DNA from: Streptomyces sp. RB17
Lineage (GTDB): Bacteria > Actinomycetota > Actinomycetes > Streptomycetales > Streptomycetaceae
Length of the DNA stretch: 64,000 nucleotides
Reading direction: 5' to 3'
Assembly (NCBI RefSeq): GCF_009604455.1
Contig: NZ_WEGL01000004.1
Coordinates: forward strand, 186,001 to 250,000
Part shown: positions 45,468-54,736 of the stretch, piece by piece
Layout: each line of letters begins with the position of its first letter
How positions within the stretch are numbered: position 1 is the stretch's first letter
Made by a program: the position numbers and the translations under genes
The notes under the pieces: model-generated
What the model was told of the DNA's origin: nothing
Seen by the model: only the letters and a program-made list of their open reading frames with translations
Databases searched by the model: none

Positions 45468-46499
45468 ATGGCGCTCACGCTCTACGTCGACACCGCGCGC
45501 TGGCGGGCGCACCACAAGCACGTGCAGGAGCAGTTCCCGGGCCTCGTCCCGGTCTGCAAGGGCAACGGCTACGGCTTCGGGCACGAGCGGCTGGCGGAGG
45601 AGGCCACGCGGCTGGGCTCGGACCTGCTCGCCGTCGGCACGACCTACGAGGCCGCGCGCACCAAGGACTTCTTCGGTGGTGACCTGCTGGTGCTGACGCC
45701 GTACCGGCGCGGCGAGGAGCCCGTGCCGCTGCCCGACCGGGTGGTGCGTTCGGTGTCGTCGGTCGACGGCGTGTACGGCCTCGTCGGCGCACGCGTCGTC
45801 ATCGAGGTGATGTCCTCGATGAAGCGGCACGGCATCAGCGAGCAGGACCTGCCGCAGCTGCACCAGGCCATAGAGAACGTCCGGCTGGAGGGCTTCGCCA
45901 TCCATCTGCCGCTGGACCGTACCGACGGCTCGGACGCCGTCGAGGAGGTCATCGGCTGGATGGACCGGCTGCGCGCGGCCCGGCTGCCGCTGCACACGAT
46001 GTTCGTCAGCCACCTCAAGGCCGACGACCTCACCCGGCTCCAGCAGCAGTTCCCGCAGACCCGGTTCCGCGCCCGCATCGGCACCCGGCTCTGGCTGGGG
46101 GACCACGAGGCCACCGAGTACCGCGGTGCCGTCCTGGACGTCACGCGTGTCGCCAAGGGCGACCGGTTCGGCTACCGGCAGCAGAGGGCGGCCTCCGACG
46201 GCTTCCTAGTGGTCGTGGCGGGCGGTACGTCGCACGGGGTGGGCCTGGAGGCCCCGAAGGCCCTCCACGGCGTCATGCCGCGCGCCAAGGGCGTCGCACG
46301 GGCCGGCCTCGCCACGGTCAACCGGAACCTTTCTCCGTTCGTCTGGGGCGGCAAGCAGCGCTGGTTCGCCGAGCCGCCGCACATGCAGGTGTCGATCCTG
46401 TTCGTCCCCTCGGACGCGCCGGAGCCGAAGGTCGGCGACGAACTGGTCGCCCATCTGCGGCACACCACCACGCAGTTCGACCGGCTCGTGGACCACTGA
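45468..46499 (+). CDS. Alanine racemase-like PLP enzyme
   Basis: 343 residues. The PLP lysine motif VCKGNGYGFGH lies near residue 29 (K-x-N-x-Y-G), as in alanine racemase and YggS-like barrels. The C-terminal domain carries the Tyr-rich GDRFGYRQQR, but the racemase Tyr pairing is not certain. Likely role: a D-amino acid or peptidoglycan precursor reaction paired with the FemX step. The gene starts 83 bp after femX on the same strand, and both precede a strong hairpin terminator. Confidence 0.85.
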   Translation: MALTLYVDTARWRAHHKHVQEQFPGLVPVCKGNGYGFGHERLAEEATRLGSDLLAVGTTYEAARTKDFFGGDLLVLTPYRRGEEPVPLPDRVVRSVSSVDGVYGLVGARVVIEVMSSMKRHGISEQDLPQLHQAIENVRLEGFAIHLPLDRTDGSDAVEEVIGWMDRLRAARLPLHTMFVSHLKADDLTRLQQQFPQTRFRARIGTRLWLGDHEATEYRGAVLDVTRVAKGDRFGYRQQRAASDGFLVVVAGGTSHGVGLEAPKALHGVMPRAKGVARAGLATVNRNLSPFVWGGKQRWFAEPPHMQVSILFVPSDAPEPKVGDELVAHLRHTTTQFDRLVDH

Positions 46500-46519
46500 G
46501 TCAGGCCCATGACAGCGCG

Positions 46520-46552
46520 AAGGCCGTACACGCACCCCGCGTGTACGGCCTT
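46520..46552 (+). terminator. Terminator after the femX operon
   Basis: AAGGCCGTACACGC pairs perfectly with GCGTGTACGGCCTT around ACCCC, 21 bp after the stop, in the convergent gap. Confidence 0.9.
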
Positions 46553-46580
46553 CTTCATGGCCTTCCGACGGTGCGTTCGC

Positions 46581-48125
46581 TCAGAGCGAACGGTCCTCGA
46601 GGGACGGCGGTTCCGGTCTCCCCCAGTCCACCTGAGGTCCCTCGAAGTGGGCGGCGTGCCGCGGCGGATGGGCTGCTGCGCCGAGCACGAAGACGTCCTG
46701 CGCGCCGTCGAGCACCCCGCCCGAGGGGTCGTCGTCGCCCGACCGTCGCACCACGTCGCGCTCCGGCATGAGAATGTCCCGTACGACGACGGCACACAGG
46801 TAGAGCGTGCCCACCAGGTGCAGCACGATCGCCCAGTGGTAGCCCTGCGTCGGCAGGCCCTTGTGGGCGTCGCCGCTGGTCGTGTAGGCGAGGTACATCC
46901 AGATGCCCAGGAAGTACGCCACCTCACAGGCCTGCCAGATCAGGAAGTCGCGCCACTTGGGCCGGGCAAGGACCGCGAGCGGCACCAGCCACAGGACGTA
47001 CTGCGGTGAGTAGACCTTGTTGGTGACGATGAAGGCCGCCACGATCAGGAAGGCCAGCTGGGCGAAGCGCGGCCGGCGCGGCGCGGTGAACGCCAGCGCG
47101 GCGATCCCGAGGAAGCACAGCACCACCAGCACCATTGCGACGGTGTTCACAAAGCCCGTGCTGGGCGGGTTGGTGGAGTTCTGCGCCCAGATCAGCCAGA
47201 ACGAGCCGAAGTCGACGCCCCGTTCCTGGCTGAACGTGTAGAACTTCGACCAGCCCTGGAAGGCGAAGAGCATCACCGGCAGGTTCACCACGAGCCAGGC
47301 GATCAGCGCGCCGCCCACGGCCTGGGTGAACTCCCGCCACTTGCCGGCCCGCCAGCACAGCACGAGCAACGGGCCCAGCAGGAACACGGGATAGAGCTTG
47401 GCGGCCGTGGCGAGGCCCAGGAGGACACCGAAGGCGACGGGACGACTCCGGGACCACATCAGCATCGCAGCGGCCGTGAGTGCCACCGCCAACAGGTCCC
47501 AGTTGATCGTCGCGGTGAGCACGAGGGCGGGCGCCAGGGCGACCAGCAGGCCGTCCCAGGGGCGCCGGCGGTGGGTGCGGGCCACGCAGACGGCGATGAC
47601 GGCCGCGCACACCATCAGCATCCCGGCGTTGACGAACCAGTACCACTGCTCCTGGTGCTGGATGGAGCCGCTGTGCGGGGTCAGCCAGGACGCCACCTCC
47701 ATGAACACGCCGGTCAGCACGGGGTATTCGAGGTAGCCCATGCCGCCGGACATGTCGTCCGGGAGTCTGTCGAAGTACGGCACGAGATGGTCGGCGAACC
47801 CGCGACCCTGGTAGAGGTGCGGGATGTCCGAGTAGCAGGCCTTCGTGTACTGACTGCTCGCGCCGAAGAACCAGGCGCTGTGGTAGCAGGGCGCCTTCTG
47901 GACCAGGCCGAGGGCGAACATTCCGATGGCCACGAGCGCGACCACCCGGACGGGCGTCCACCAGGAGGTCCCGAGGAGGGCGCGCCGCCCCAGGGGACCG
48001 CCGATCAGCTCACTGCCGGCCCGGGCGATCTCGTCCTCACTGGTCGGCCGCACCGGCTCTGCCGTGGCGGGCCGCACGGGCTCGGGCTCGTGCATGCTCG
48101 CGGGCGTCATCTCTGCACTGGGCAT
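46581..48125 (-). CDS. GT87/DUF2029-type polyprenyl-sugar membrane glycosyltransferase
   Basis: 514 residues from the ATG at 48125; other in-frame starts lie nearby, and the open frame continuing to 48212 only translates a terminator hairpin and parS. The protein has an N-terminal cytoplasmic segment of about 60 residues, then around ten membrane helices with the first extracytoplasmic loop containing an Asp and conserved SDIPHLYQGRGFADHLVPYF and LEYPVLTGVFM. This matches GT-C-fold mannosyltransferase families with DPM-type substrates. Probably modifies an envelope glycan; substrate unknown. It is transcribed after the PBP gene. Confidence 0.8.
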   Translation of the reverse strand: MPSAEMTPASMHEPEPVRPATAEPVRPTSEDEIARAGSELIGGPLGRRALLGTSWWTPVRVVALVAIGMFALGLVQKAPCYHSAWFFGASSQYTKACYSDIPHLYQGRGFADHLVPYFDRLPDDMSGGMGYLEYPVLTGVFMEVASWLTPHSGSIQHQEQWYWFVNAGMLMVCAAVIAVCVARTHRRRPWDGLLVALAPALVLTATINWDLLAVALTAAAMLMWSRSRPVAFGVLLGLATAAKLYPVFLLGPLLVLCWRAGKWREFTQAVGGALIAWLVVNLPVMLFAFQGWSKFYTFSQERGVDFGSFWLIWAQNSTNPPSTGFVNTVAMVLVVLCFLGIAALAFTAPRRPRFAQLAFLIVAAFIVTNKVYSPQYVLWLVPLAVLARPKWRDFLIWQACEVAYFLGIWMYLAYTTSGDAHKGLPTQGYHWAIVLHLVGTLYLCAVVVRDILMPERDVVRRSGDDDPSGGVLDGAQDVFVLGAAAHPPRHAAHFEGPQVDWGRPEPPSLEDRSL

Positions 48126-48163
48126 GGGCCACATCCTGCCGTACCCGCCTAGGAAAACGCCGA

Positions 48164-48194
48164 GGGCCGCCGCACCTGGTAGGTGCGGCGGCCC
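48164..48194 (-). terminator. Perfect 14-bp hairpin, next to parS
   Basis: GGGCCGCCGCACCT pairs with AGGTGCGGCGGCCC across a 3-base GGT loop. It lies in the 130-bp gap between the PBP gene and the downstream GT87 gene, so it probably ends PBP transcripts. Confidence 0.85.
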
Positions 48195-48196
48195 AT

Positions 48197-48210
48197 GTTT
48201 CACGTGAAAC
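48197..48210. promoter_or_regulatory. parS site (exact), beside a terminator hairpin
   Basis: Perfect GTTTCACGTGAAAC two bases from the hairpin above and five from a second inverted repeat (TTGGCG/CGCCAA, 48215-48237). Confidence 0.93.
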
Positions 48211-48254
48211 ACCCTTGGCGGGCCATATGGCCGCCAACCGGTCAGGCTCGGTGG

Positions 48255-50954
48255 CTAACCGGTCGGACCGGCGAAGATGCCTCCGTTGCCGTTACCCCGG
48301 GTGTTGCCTCCGGTCCCGGACGTATCCGTGACGGAGGGCGACGGGGAGGTGCCTCCGTCAGTGCCGCCCGTGTTCGTGCCCCCGGTGGTGTCGCACTTCC
48401 AGCTCCAGCCGTTGCACGTCTGGCTCGCCGACGGCGAGGGCGATGTGGACGGCTCGCTGGCCGAGGGGCTCGGCGACGGACTCTGCGTCTGACTCTGAGT
48501 GACCGAAGGGCTCGGCGTCGGGCTCGGGTCGGCGTTGATCACCTTGCCGATGGGCTGCGGAGGCGGGAAATTCTTCACCGGCTCGCCCTGCAGCGCCTCG
48601 GCCATGTAGTCGTGCCAGATCTCGGCCGGGAACGAGGCACCATGGATCTTCTCCTGGCCACCGGTCCCGTACATCTCCAGGAACTTCCGCTGCTTGTTGT
48701 TCGCGTTGTCGTCCAGGCGGAACATGCTGATCGCGGTGGACAACTGCGGGGTGTAGCCCACGAACCAGGCGGACTTGTTGCCGTCCGTGGTACCGGTCTT
48801 ACCGGCCACCTCACGGCCCGGAAGCTGCGCGTTGGTACCGGTTCCCTTGTCGACCACCGTCTTCAGCACGTCGGTGACGTTGTCCGCCACCAGCGGGGTG
48901 AAGGCGTCCTTGGGCGCTGCCTCGTGCTTGAAGACCTGCCCATCCTTGCTCTCGACCCTTTCGACCGAGTAGGGGTCGTTCTGCTGGCCACTGGCCGCGA
49001 AGGTGGCATAGGCACCGGCCATGCGGATCGCGCTCGGGTCGGAGGTACCGATCGAGAACGACGGGAAGTGGGAGCTGGCGAGGCTGCCCTTGAGGAGGCC
49101 CGCGTCCAGCGCCGTCTGCTCGACCTTGTCCAGGCCGACGTCCATGCCCAGCTGGACGTACGCGGAGTTGACCGAGAGCCGCATGGCCTCACGAAGGTCG
49201 ATCTTGTAGCTGGGCGGATTGACGGACTCGTTGCCGTCGTTCGTCTGGAGCCACTCCTTGCCGTCCTTGTCCGTCCAGACCGACCCGTCGTACTCCTTGA
49301 TCTTGAGCTTGTTCTTACCGCTGTAGATGCTCTTGGGGGAGACCTGGGTGCGCTCGTCCTGAGCCTGCTCCTTGGGCCCATCCGGATTCCGCACGCCCCA
49401 CTTCATGGCCGCCGCCAGCACGAACGGCTTGAAGGTCGAACCCACCTGGGCGCCGGTCGCGTCGGCGTTGTCGGTGAAGTGCCTGGTCGCGTCCTCACCG
49501 CCGTAGATGGCCTTGATGGCACCCGACGACGGGTCCACCGAGGCACCGCCGAACTGGACGTGTGTGTCGGTCTTCGGTCGCTGCTTGGGCTTGATGTTCG
49601 CCTTCTGGACGTTCGTGACCGCGGTCTCGAGCTCCTTGACCTTCTTCTTGTCGAAGGTCGTGTAGATCCGGTAACCGCCCTGCTGGAGCTTGTCCGCTGT
49701 GATCCCGGTTTTGTCGCTGTTGTTGACCAGGTAGGACTTGGCGAGGTCGACCAGGTAGCCGATCTGGCCGCTCAGCCGGCTGTTCGAGCGCGGGTTCTGC
49801 ACCTGCGGGAGAGTGGTGTACTGGGCCCGGTCCGCGGCGCTCAGATGGCCGTACTTGACCATCTTGTCGAGGGTGTCCTGCATCTGCGCCAGGGCACGCT
49901 TCTTGTTCGCATCCGGAGTGGCAGACGGGTCGAGCGAGGTCGCGCCCGCCGGGTCGTAGTACGTGGCACCCTTCAGCATCGCCGCCAGGAAGGCGCACTC
50001 GCCCGGGTTCAGGTCCTTGGCGTCCTTGTTGAAGTAGGCGCGGGAGGCCGCCTCGATACCGTAGGCGCCCCGGCCGAAGTACGCCGAGTTCAGGTAGCCG
50101 GCCATGATCTGGTCCTTCGGGACCGTGGCGCCGACCTTGATCGCGACGAAGATCTCCTTGAACTTGCGGGTGATGGTCTGGGACTGGTCGTCCAGCATGG
50201 CGTTCTTGACGTACTGCTGGGTGATCGTCGAGCCACCCTGGGTCTGACCGCCCCGGGCCATGTTGAAGAGGGCGCGCGCGATCCCGTTCGGGTCCACGCC
50301 GCTGTCGGTCTCGAAGGTCTTGTTCTCCTGCGAGATGACGGCGTAGCGCATCTCCTTGGGGATGTCCGCGTAGTTGATGATCTGGCGGTTGACCTCACCG
50401 CCGGTGGCGACCATCACCGAACCGTCGGACCAATAGAAGACGTTGTTCTGCGCCGTCGCCGTCTTCGCTATGTCGGGCACGCTGACCATCGCGTACCCGA
50501 TGCCCGCCACGGCCACCAGGCTTCCGATGAAGCCGATGAACAGACCCGACACGAGCTTCCAGGACGGGACCCAGCGCTGCCAGCCGTACTTGTCGGCCCT
50601 GGGGTAGTCGATGATCCGCTTTCTGCCGGGTGCCGTCGTCGCGCGTCCTCTGCCGCGCCCGGGCCCGGTCGGGCCGCCTCGCCGACCACCCGGGCCCGCG
50701 TTGTCTGCGCCTCTGCGGCGGCTGCCTTTCTGCGCCGCCCGGCGGGCCTCGGCTCGGCCGCCGTAGGGACGCTCCTCACCTCCCGGACCGCTGGCACCCG
50801 ACCTATAGGAACTGGACCCATAGGAGTCGGCTGGAGACCCGGTGGCGCCTCGCGGTGCCGCACGGCGACCGGAGGACGAACCGGACTGGCCGCGTCGGGC
50901 CGCGGCACGTCCGCCTCCCTGCGGCTGCGGCGGTTTGCGACGGTGCTCGCTCAT
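48255..50954 (-). CDS. Class A penicillin-binding protein (transglycosylase-transpeptidase)
   Basis: 899 residues from the ATG at 50954. The first 120 residues are a basic, Gly/Arg/Ser-rich tail, then one membrane anchor (SGLFIGFIGSLVAVAGIGYA). The GT51 transglycosylase follows (VISQENKTFE with the catalytic Glu, GGSTITQQYVKN, RGAYGIEAASRAYF). The transpeptidase domain has SxxK in STFKPF, SVN in NSAYVQ and KTGTT in GKTGTTD. The last 110 residues are a Pro/Ser-rich wall tail with an internal Cys pair. It builds and cross-links the cell wall outside the membrane. Confidence 0.93.
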   Translation of the reverse strand: MSEHRRKPPQPQGGGRAAARRGQSGSSSGRRAAPRGATGSPADSYGSSSYRSGASGPGGEERPYGGRAEARRAAQKGSRRRGADNAGPGGRRGGPTGPGRGRGRATTAPGRKRIIDYPRADKYGWQRWVPSWKLVSGLFIGFIGSLVAVAGIGYAMVSVPDIAKTATAQNNVFYWSDGSVMVATGGEVNRQIINYADIPKEMRYAVISQENKTFETDSGVDPNGIARALFNMARGGQTQGGSTITQQYVKNAMLDDQSQTITRKFKEIFVAIKVGATVPKDQIMAGYLNSAYFGRGAYGIEAASRAYFNKDAKDLNPGECAFLAAMLKGATYYDPAGATSLDPSATPDANKKRALAQMQDTLDKMVKYGHLSAADRAQYTTLPQVQNPRSNSRLSGQIGYLVDLAKSYLVNNSDKTGITADKLQQGGYRIYTTFDKKKVKELETAVTNVQKANIKPKQRPKTDTHVQFGGASVDPSSGAIKAIYGGEDATRHFTDNADATGAQVGSTFKPFVLAAAMKWGVRNPDGPKEQAQDERTQVSPKSIYSGKNKLKIKEYDGSVWTDKDGKEWLQTNDGNESVNPPSYKIDLREAMRLSVNSAYVQLGMDVGLDKVEQTALDAGLLKGSLASSHFPSFSIGTSDPSAIRMAGAYATFAASGQQNDPYSVERVESKDGQVFKHEAAPKDAFTPLVADNVTDVLKTVVDKGTGTNAQLPGREVAGKTGTTDGNKSAWFVGYTPQLSTAISMFRLDDNANNKQRKFLEMYGTGGQEKIHGASFPAEIWHDYMAEALQGEPVKNFPPPQPIGKVINADPSPTPSPSVTQSQTQSPSPSPSASEPSTSPSPSASQTCNGWSWKCDTTGGTNTGGTDGGTSPSPSVTDTSGTGGNTRGNGNGGIFAGPTG

Positions 50955-51255
50955 CGAACGACTACTCCTCGGGCAGGCGCATCCGTGCGCGCCTGGAACG
51001 GCGGCTGGTTTCCGGTCCCCCCGAAGTACGGATGTGGTCGGTCCTGCATTCACCCGTACTGCACCGGGGACGATGACGCTCCCCGGGCGTCACTCGGTTC
51101 CCGGTGGATTGCATGCCGCACAGACTACGCACCGCCAAAACCCGCCGAGCCCGAAGTTCACCCCAAAACAGGCAACCCGCACCGTGTGAATCGGTGATGT
51201 GATCCCGTTCACCACCGTCCCTCTTGTCGCCCGCGGACGGTCGTTCTATCGTCGT

Positions 51256-51276
51256 GATGTATCGAGTCGATACATC
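51256..51276. promoter_or_regulatory. PadR operator (perfect 21-bp inverted repeat)
   Basis: GATGTATCGA-G-TCGATACATC is perfectly symmetric and about 75 bp upstream of the PadR start. PadR repressors bind such ATGTAT/ATACAT-type palindromes. It lies in the divergent gap between the PBP and padR genes, so it could serve both. Confidence 0.8.
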
Positions 51277-51349
51277 AGCGCGAGATAAAGACGCTGAGAG
51301 GCACTGCGAGACCCGCATGAGCGATCAGCGGGACCGAGAGGAGGCGACG

Positions 51350-52027
51350 ATGAGCCGACGTTCCGGCATCCTCGAGTTCGCCGTGCTCGGCCTGCTGCGC
51401 GAGTCCCCGATGCACGGCTATGAGCTGCGCAAACGACTCAACACGTCCCTGGGTGTGTTCCGGGCGTTCAGCTACGGAACGCTGTATCCCTGCCTGAAGA
51501 CGCTGGTCGCCAACGGCTGGTTGATCGAGGAACCGGGCAGCACCCATGAGGACCCCGCTCCGCTCGCCGGACGCCGAGCGAAGATCGTGTATCGATTGAC
51601 GGCAGATGGTAAGGAGCACTTCGAGCAGCTGCTCTCGCAGACCGGCCCCGACGCGTACGAGGACGAGCACTTCGCCGCACGCTTCGCCTTTTTCGGGCAG
51701 ACGTCGCGCGATGTGCGTATGCGCGTGCTGGAGGGCCGGCGCAGCCGCCTCGAGGAGCGCCTGGAGAAGATGCGGGCCTCCCTGGCGCGCACGCGGGAGC
51801 GCCTCGACGACTACACACTCGAGCTCCAGCGCCACGGAATGGAGTCCGTGGAGCGCGAAGTGCGCTGGCTGAACGAGCTCATCGAGAGCGAGCGGGCCGG
51901 GCGGGATCTGAAGGGTTCCGCGTCCGGGGGGTCCGCTCAGCAGGACACCACCACTGGATCGACGGGCGGCCTGCCCCGTCGCGGGGACACCCCCCGGACG
52001 GATCCGCCCGGCGACACCGCCACGTGA
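51350..52027 (+). CDS. PadR-family transcriptional regulator
   Basis: 225 residues; GAGGAGGCG precedes the ATG at 51350. The winged helix is LGLLRESPMHGYELRKRLNT, then FSYGTLYPCLKTLVANGWLI; a long helical dimerisation arm follows (RSRLEERLEKMRASLARTRE). The last 40 residues are a low-complexity Thr/Gly/Asp tail. It is 43 bp upstream of ino1 and likely co-transcribed with it, so inositol synthesis may be controlled by it. Confidence 0.9.
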   Translation: MSRRSGILEFAVLGLLRESPMHGYELRKRLNTSLGVFRAFSYGTLYPCLKTLVANGWLIEEPGSTHEDPAPLAGRRAKIVYRLTADGKEHFEQLLSQTGPDAYEDEHFAARFAFFGQTSRDVRMRVLEGRRSRLEERLEKMRASLARTRERLDDYTLELQRHGMESVEREVRWLNELIESERAGRDLKGSASGGSAQQDTTTGSTGGLPRRGDTPRTDPPGDTAT

Positions 52028-52070
52028 GACCCACTCAGGGCCTCACTCGTACACACAGGGAGCAACCGGA

Positions 52071-53153
52071 ATGGGTTCGGTTCGCGTAGCCATCGTCGGC
52101 GTGGGCAACTGCGCCGCGTCGCTGGTGCAGGGAGTCGAGTACTACAAGGACGCCGACCCGGCGTCGAAGGTCCCCGGCCTGATGCACGTGCAGTTCGGTG
52201 ACTACCACGTGCGCGACGTCGAGTTCGTCGCCGCGTTCGACGTCGACGCCAAGAAGGTCGGCCTCGACCTCGCGGACGCGATCGGCGCCTCCGAGAACAA
52301 CACGATCAAGATCTGCGACGTGCCCAGCACCGGTGTCACCGTGCAGCGCGGCCACACCCTCGACGGCCTCGGCAAGTACTACCGCCAGACGATTGAGGAG
52401 TCCGACGCCGAGCCGGTCGACGTCGTCCAGATCCTGAAGGACAAGCAGGTCGACGTCCTGGTCTGCTACCTGCCGGTCGGCTCCGAGGACGCGGCGAAGT
52501 TCTACGCCCAGTGCGCCATCGACGCCAAGGTCGCCTTCGTCAACGCCCTCCCGGTCTTCATCGCCGGCACCAAGGAGTGGGCGGACAAGTTCACCGCGGC
52601 GGGCGTCCCGATCGTCGGTGACGACATCAAGTCCCAGGTCGGCGCCACCATCACGCACCGCGTCATGGCGAAGCTGTTCGAGGACCGCGGTGTCATCCTC
52701 GACCGCACGATGCAGCTGAACGTCGGCGGCAACATGGACTTCAAGAACATGCTCGAGCGCGAGCGCCTGGAGTCCAAGAAGATCTCCAAGACGCAGGCCG
52801 TCACCTCCCAGATCCCCGACCGGGACCTCGGCGAGAAGAACGTCCACATCGGCCCGTCCGACTACGTCGCCTGGCTGGACGACCGCAAGTGGGCCTACGT
52901 GCGCCTCGAGGGCCGCGCCTTCGGTGACGTCCCGCTGAACCTGGAGTACAAGCTCGAGGTCTGGGACTCCCCGAACTCCGCGGGTGTCATCATCGACGCC
53001 CTGCGCGCCGCGAAGATCGCCAAGGACCGCGGCATCGGCGGCCCGATCCTGTCGGCGTCCTCCTACTTCATGAAGTCCCCGCCGGTGCAGTACTTCGACG
53101 ACGAGGCCCGCGAGAACGTCGAGAAGTTCATCCGCGGCGACGTCGAGCGCTAG
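52071..53153 (+). CDS. ino1: Myo-inositol-1-phosphate synthase
   Basis: 360 residues, the actinobacterial type. The NAD fold starts VRVAIVGVGNCAASLVQGVE (G-x-G-x2-A); KSQVGATITHRVMAKLF and LNVGGNMDFKNMLERERLES are the catalytic-domain signatures. It turns glucose 6-phosphate into inositol 1-phosphate, the precursor of mycothiol and of phosphatidylinositol. It follows padR. The stop codon falls inside a 23-bp tandem repeat. Confidence 0.97.
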   Translation: MGSVRVAIVGVGNCAASLVQGVEYYKDADPASKVPGLMHVQFGDYHVRDVEFVAAFDVDAKKVGLDLADAIGASENNTIKICDVPSTGVTVQRGHTLDGLGKYYRQTIEESDAEPVDVVQILKDKQVDVLVCYLPVGSEDAAKFYAQCAIDAKVAFVNALPVFIAGTKEWADKFTAAGVPIVGDDIKSQVGATITHRVMAKLFEDRGVILDRTMQLNVGGNMDFKNMLERERLESKKISKTQAVTSQIPDRDLGEKNVHIGPSDYVAWLDDRKWAYVRLEGRAFGDVPLNLEYKLEVWDSPNSAGVIIDALRAAKIAKDRGIGGPILSASSYFMKSPPVQYFDDEARENVEKFIRGDVER

Positions 53154-53243
53154 CTCGACAAGGCCTGGCGCGCTAGCTCGGCAAGGCGTGGCGCGCCAGT
53201 TCGACAAGGCGTGGCGCGCCAGTTCGCCGAGGCACTGCGCGCC
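53152..53243. repeat. Four tandem copies of a 23-bp unit at the ino1 3' end
   Basis: Units begin at 53152, 53175, 53198 and 53221. Copies two and three differ at two positions (AGCTCGGCAAGG versus AGTTCGACAAGG), and the first begins within the ino1 stop codon. The last is the most diverged (GAGGCACTGCGCGCC). Confidence 0.9.
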
Positions 53244-53294
53244 ACGACGCCTGATGGCGATCGCTCGCACGAGAACGCTCCTGCCAGGGCTGTG

Positions 53295-53326
53295 AAGGTC
53301 CCCGGGTTCCCTGACCCGGGGACCTT
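53295..53326 (+). terminator. Terminator after ino1
   Basis: AAGGTCCCCGGGT pairs with ACCCGGGGACCTT around TCCCTG, 142 bp after the stop. Confidence 0.85.
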
Positions 53327-53349
53327 CCGCATGTGTGAGGCTGTGCCCC

Positions 53350-54612
53350 ATGCCCGTCGTCCGTGACCTGCGCGTCCTGTTGCGTCTGCGGTACTTCCGA
53401 CGCCTGCTCTCCATCCGCCTCCTGTCCCAGGGCGCCGACGGCGTCTACCAGGTCGCGCTCGCCGCGTACGTCGTGTTCTCCCCGGAGAAACAGACCTCGG
53501 CCACCGCCGTCGCCTCGGCGATGGCGGTCCTGCTGCTCCCCTATTCGCTGGTCGGCCCGTTCGCGGGCGTGCTGCTGGACCGCTGGCGACGGCGGCAGGT
53601 CTTCGTCCACGGCAATCTGCTGCGTGCTCTGCTGGCCGCGGTCACCGCCGTGCTGATGGTCAGCCAGGTCCCGAGCTGGCTCTTCTACGTCTCGGCGCTG
53701 TGCGTCACGGCCGTCAACCGTTTCGTCCTCGCCGGGCTGTCCGCCTGCCTGCCGCGTGTGGTGGACCCCGAGCGTCTGGTGCTCGCCAACTCCCTGTCCC
53801 CGACGGCCGGAACACTCGCCGCGACCGCGGGCGGCGGTCTCGCCTTCGCCGTACGGCTCGTGGCGTCCGGCTCCGACGCCGCGGTGGTACTCCTCGGCGC
53901 CTTCCTCTATCTGTGCGCCGCTCTGACATCCCTGACCATGCCTCCTGCGCTCCTCGGTCCCGACCGGCAGCCGACACGGCCGCGCATGGCCACCGCCCTC
54001 ACCGAGACGGCACGCGAGCTCACGGCAGCCGTCCGTCATCTCGCTGCACCGCGACGCAGGGAAGCGGCGTGGGCGCTGGCCGCGATGACACTGATGCGTT
54101 TCTGCTACGGCGCGCTCCTGGTCCTTCTGCTGATGCTGTGCCGGTACGCCCTCTCCGCGAGCCCCGAAGGCGGGCTCCGGCTGCTCGGCCTCGCGCTGGC
54201 ACTGTCGGGTGCGGGATTCTTCGCGGCGGCCGCGGTGACGCCGTGGGCGGCGGGACGCCTCGGCCCGGGGCGCTGGATCGTGGTGTGCTCCGGCGCCGCC
54301 GCCGTGCTGGAGCCCGCCCTCGGCCTCCCGTTCGCCACCGGGCCCCTCTTGGTCGCGGCCTTCGTCCTGGGGCTGATCACCCAGGGAGCAAAGATCTCCA
54401 CGGACACGATCGTCCAGGCCACCGTCGACGACGGCTTCCGCGGCCGGATCTTCTCCGTGTACGACGTGCTGTTCAACGTGGCCTTCGTCGGGGCGGCCGG
54501 AGTGGCGGCCTTGATGCTGCCGCCGGACGGGCGCTCGGCGACGCTGGTCGTCTCCGTCGCCATCATCTACGGCGCAGTTGCTGGGGCTATGGCCCGCTTT
54601 GCACGCCGGTGA
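53350..54612 (+). CDS. MFS transporter
   Basis: 420 residues, twelve helices. It opens MPVVRDLRVLLRLRYFRRLL and carries LLLPYSLVGPFAGVLLDRWR with the MFS motif A pattern (D-R-W-R-R-R). There is no close substrate clue. It follows the ino1 terminator on the same strand. Confidence 0.9.
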   Translation: MPVVRDLRVLLRLRYFRRLLSIRLLSQGADGVYQVALAAYVVFSPEKQTSATAVASAMAVLLLPYSLVGPFAGVLLDRWRRRQVFVHGNLLRALLAAVTAVLMVSQVPSWLFYVSALCVTAVNRFVLAGLSACLPRVVDPERLVLANSLSPTAGTLAATAGGGLAFAVRLVASGSDAAVVLLGAFLYLCAALTSLTMPPALLGPDRQPTRPRMATALTETARELTAAVRHLAAPRRREAAWALAAMTLMRFCYGALLVLLLMLCRYALSASPEGGLRLLGLALALSGAGFFAAAAVTPWAAGRLGPGRWIVVCSGAAAVLEPALGLPFATGPLLVAAFVLGLITQGAKISTDTIVQATVDDGFRGRIFSVYDVLFNVAFVGAAGVAALMLPPDGRSATLVVSVAIIYGAVAGAMARFARR

Positions 54613-54736
54613 GTGTCACATCAAAGCCACAGAGTCCCCCTGAGCTACAGGAGTGCCAGGAGAGCCCGGTAATTTACGTGCGTCTTACGCGCCGCTTATG
54701 TGCGCTGCTCACCAACTCTCCTAGGGGGACCCCCAA

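Noticed and set aside
48183..51197. A 1004-codon open frame on the plus strand
   Set aside because: It runs antisense to the class A PBP, which has all expected active-site motifs; the frame shows no recognisable domain.
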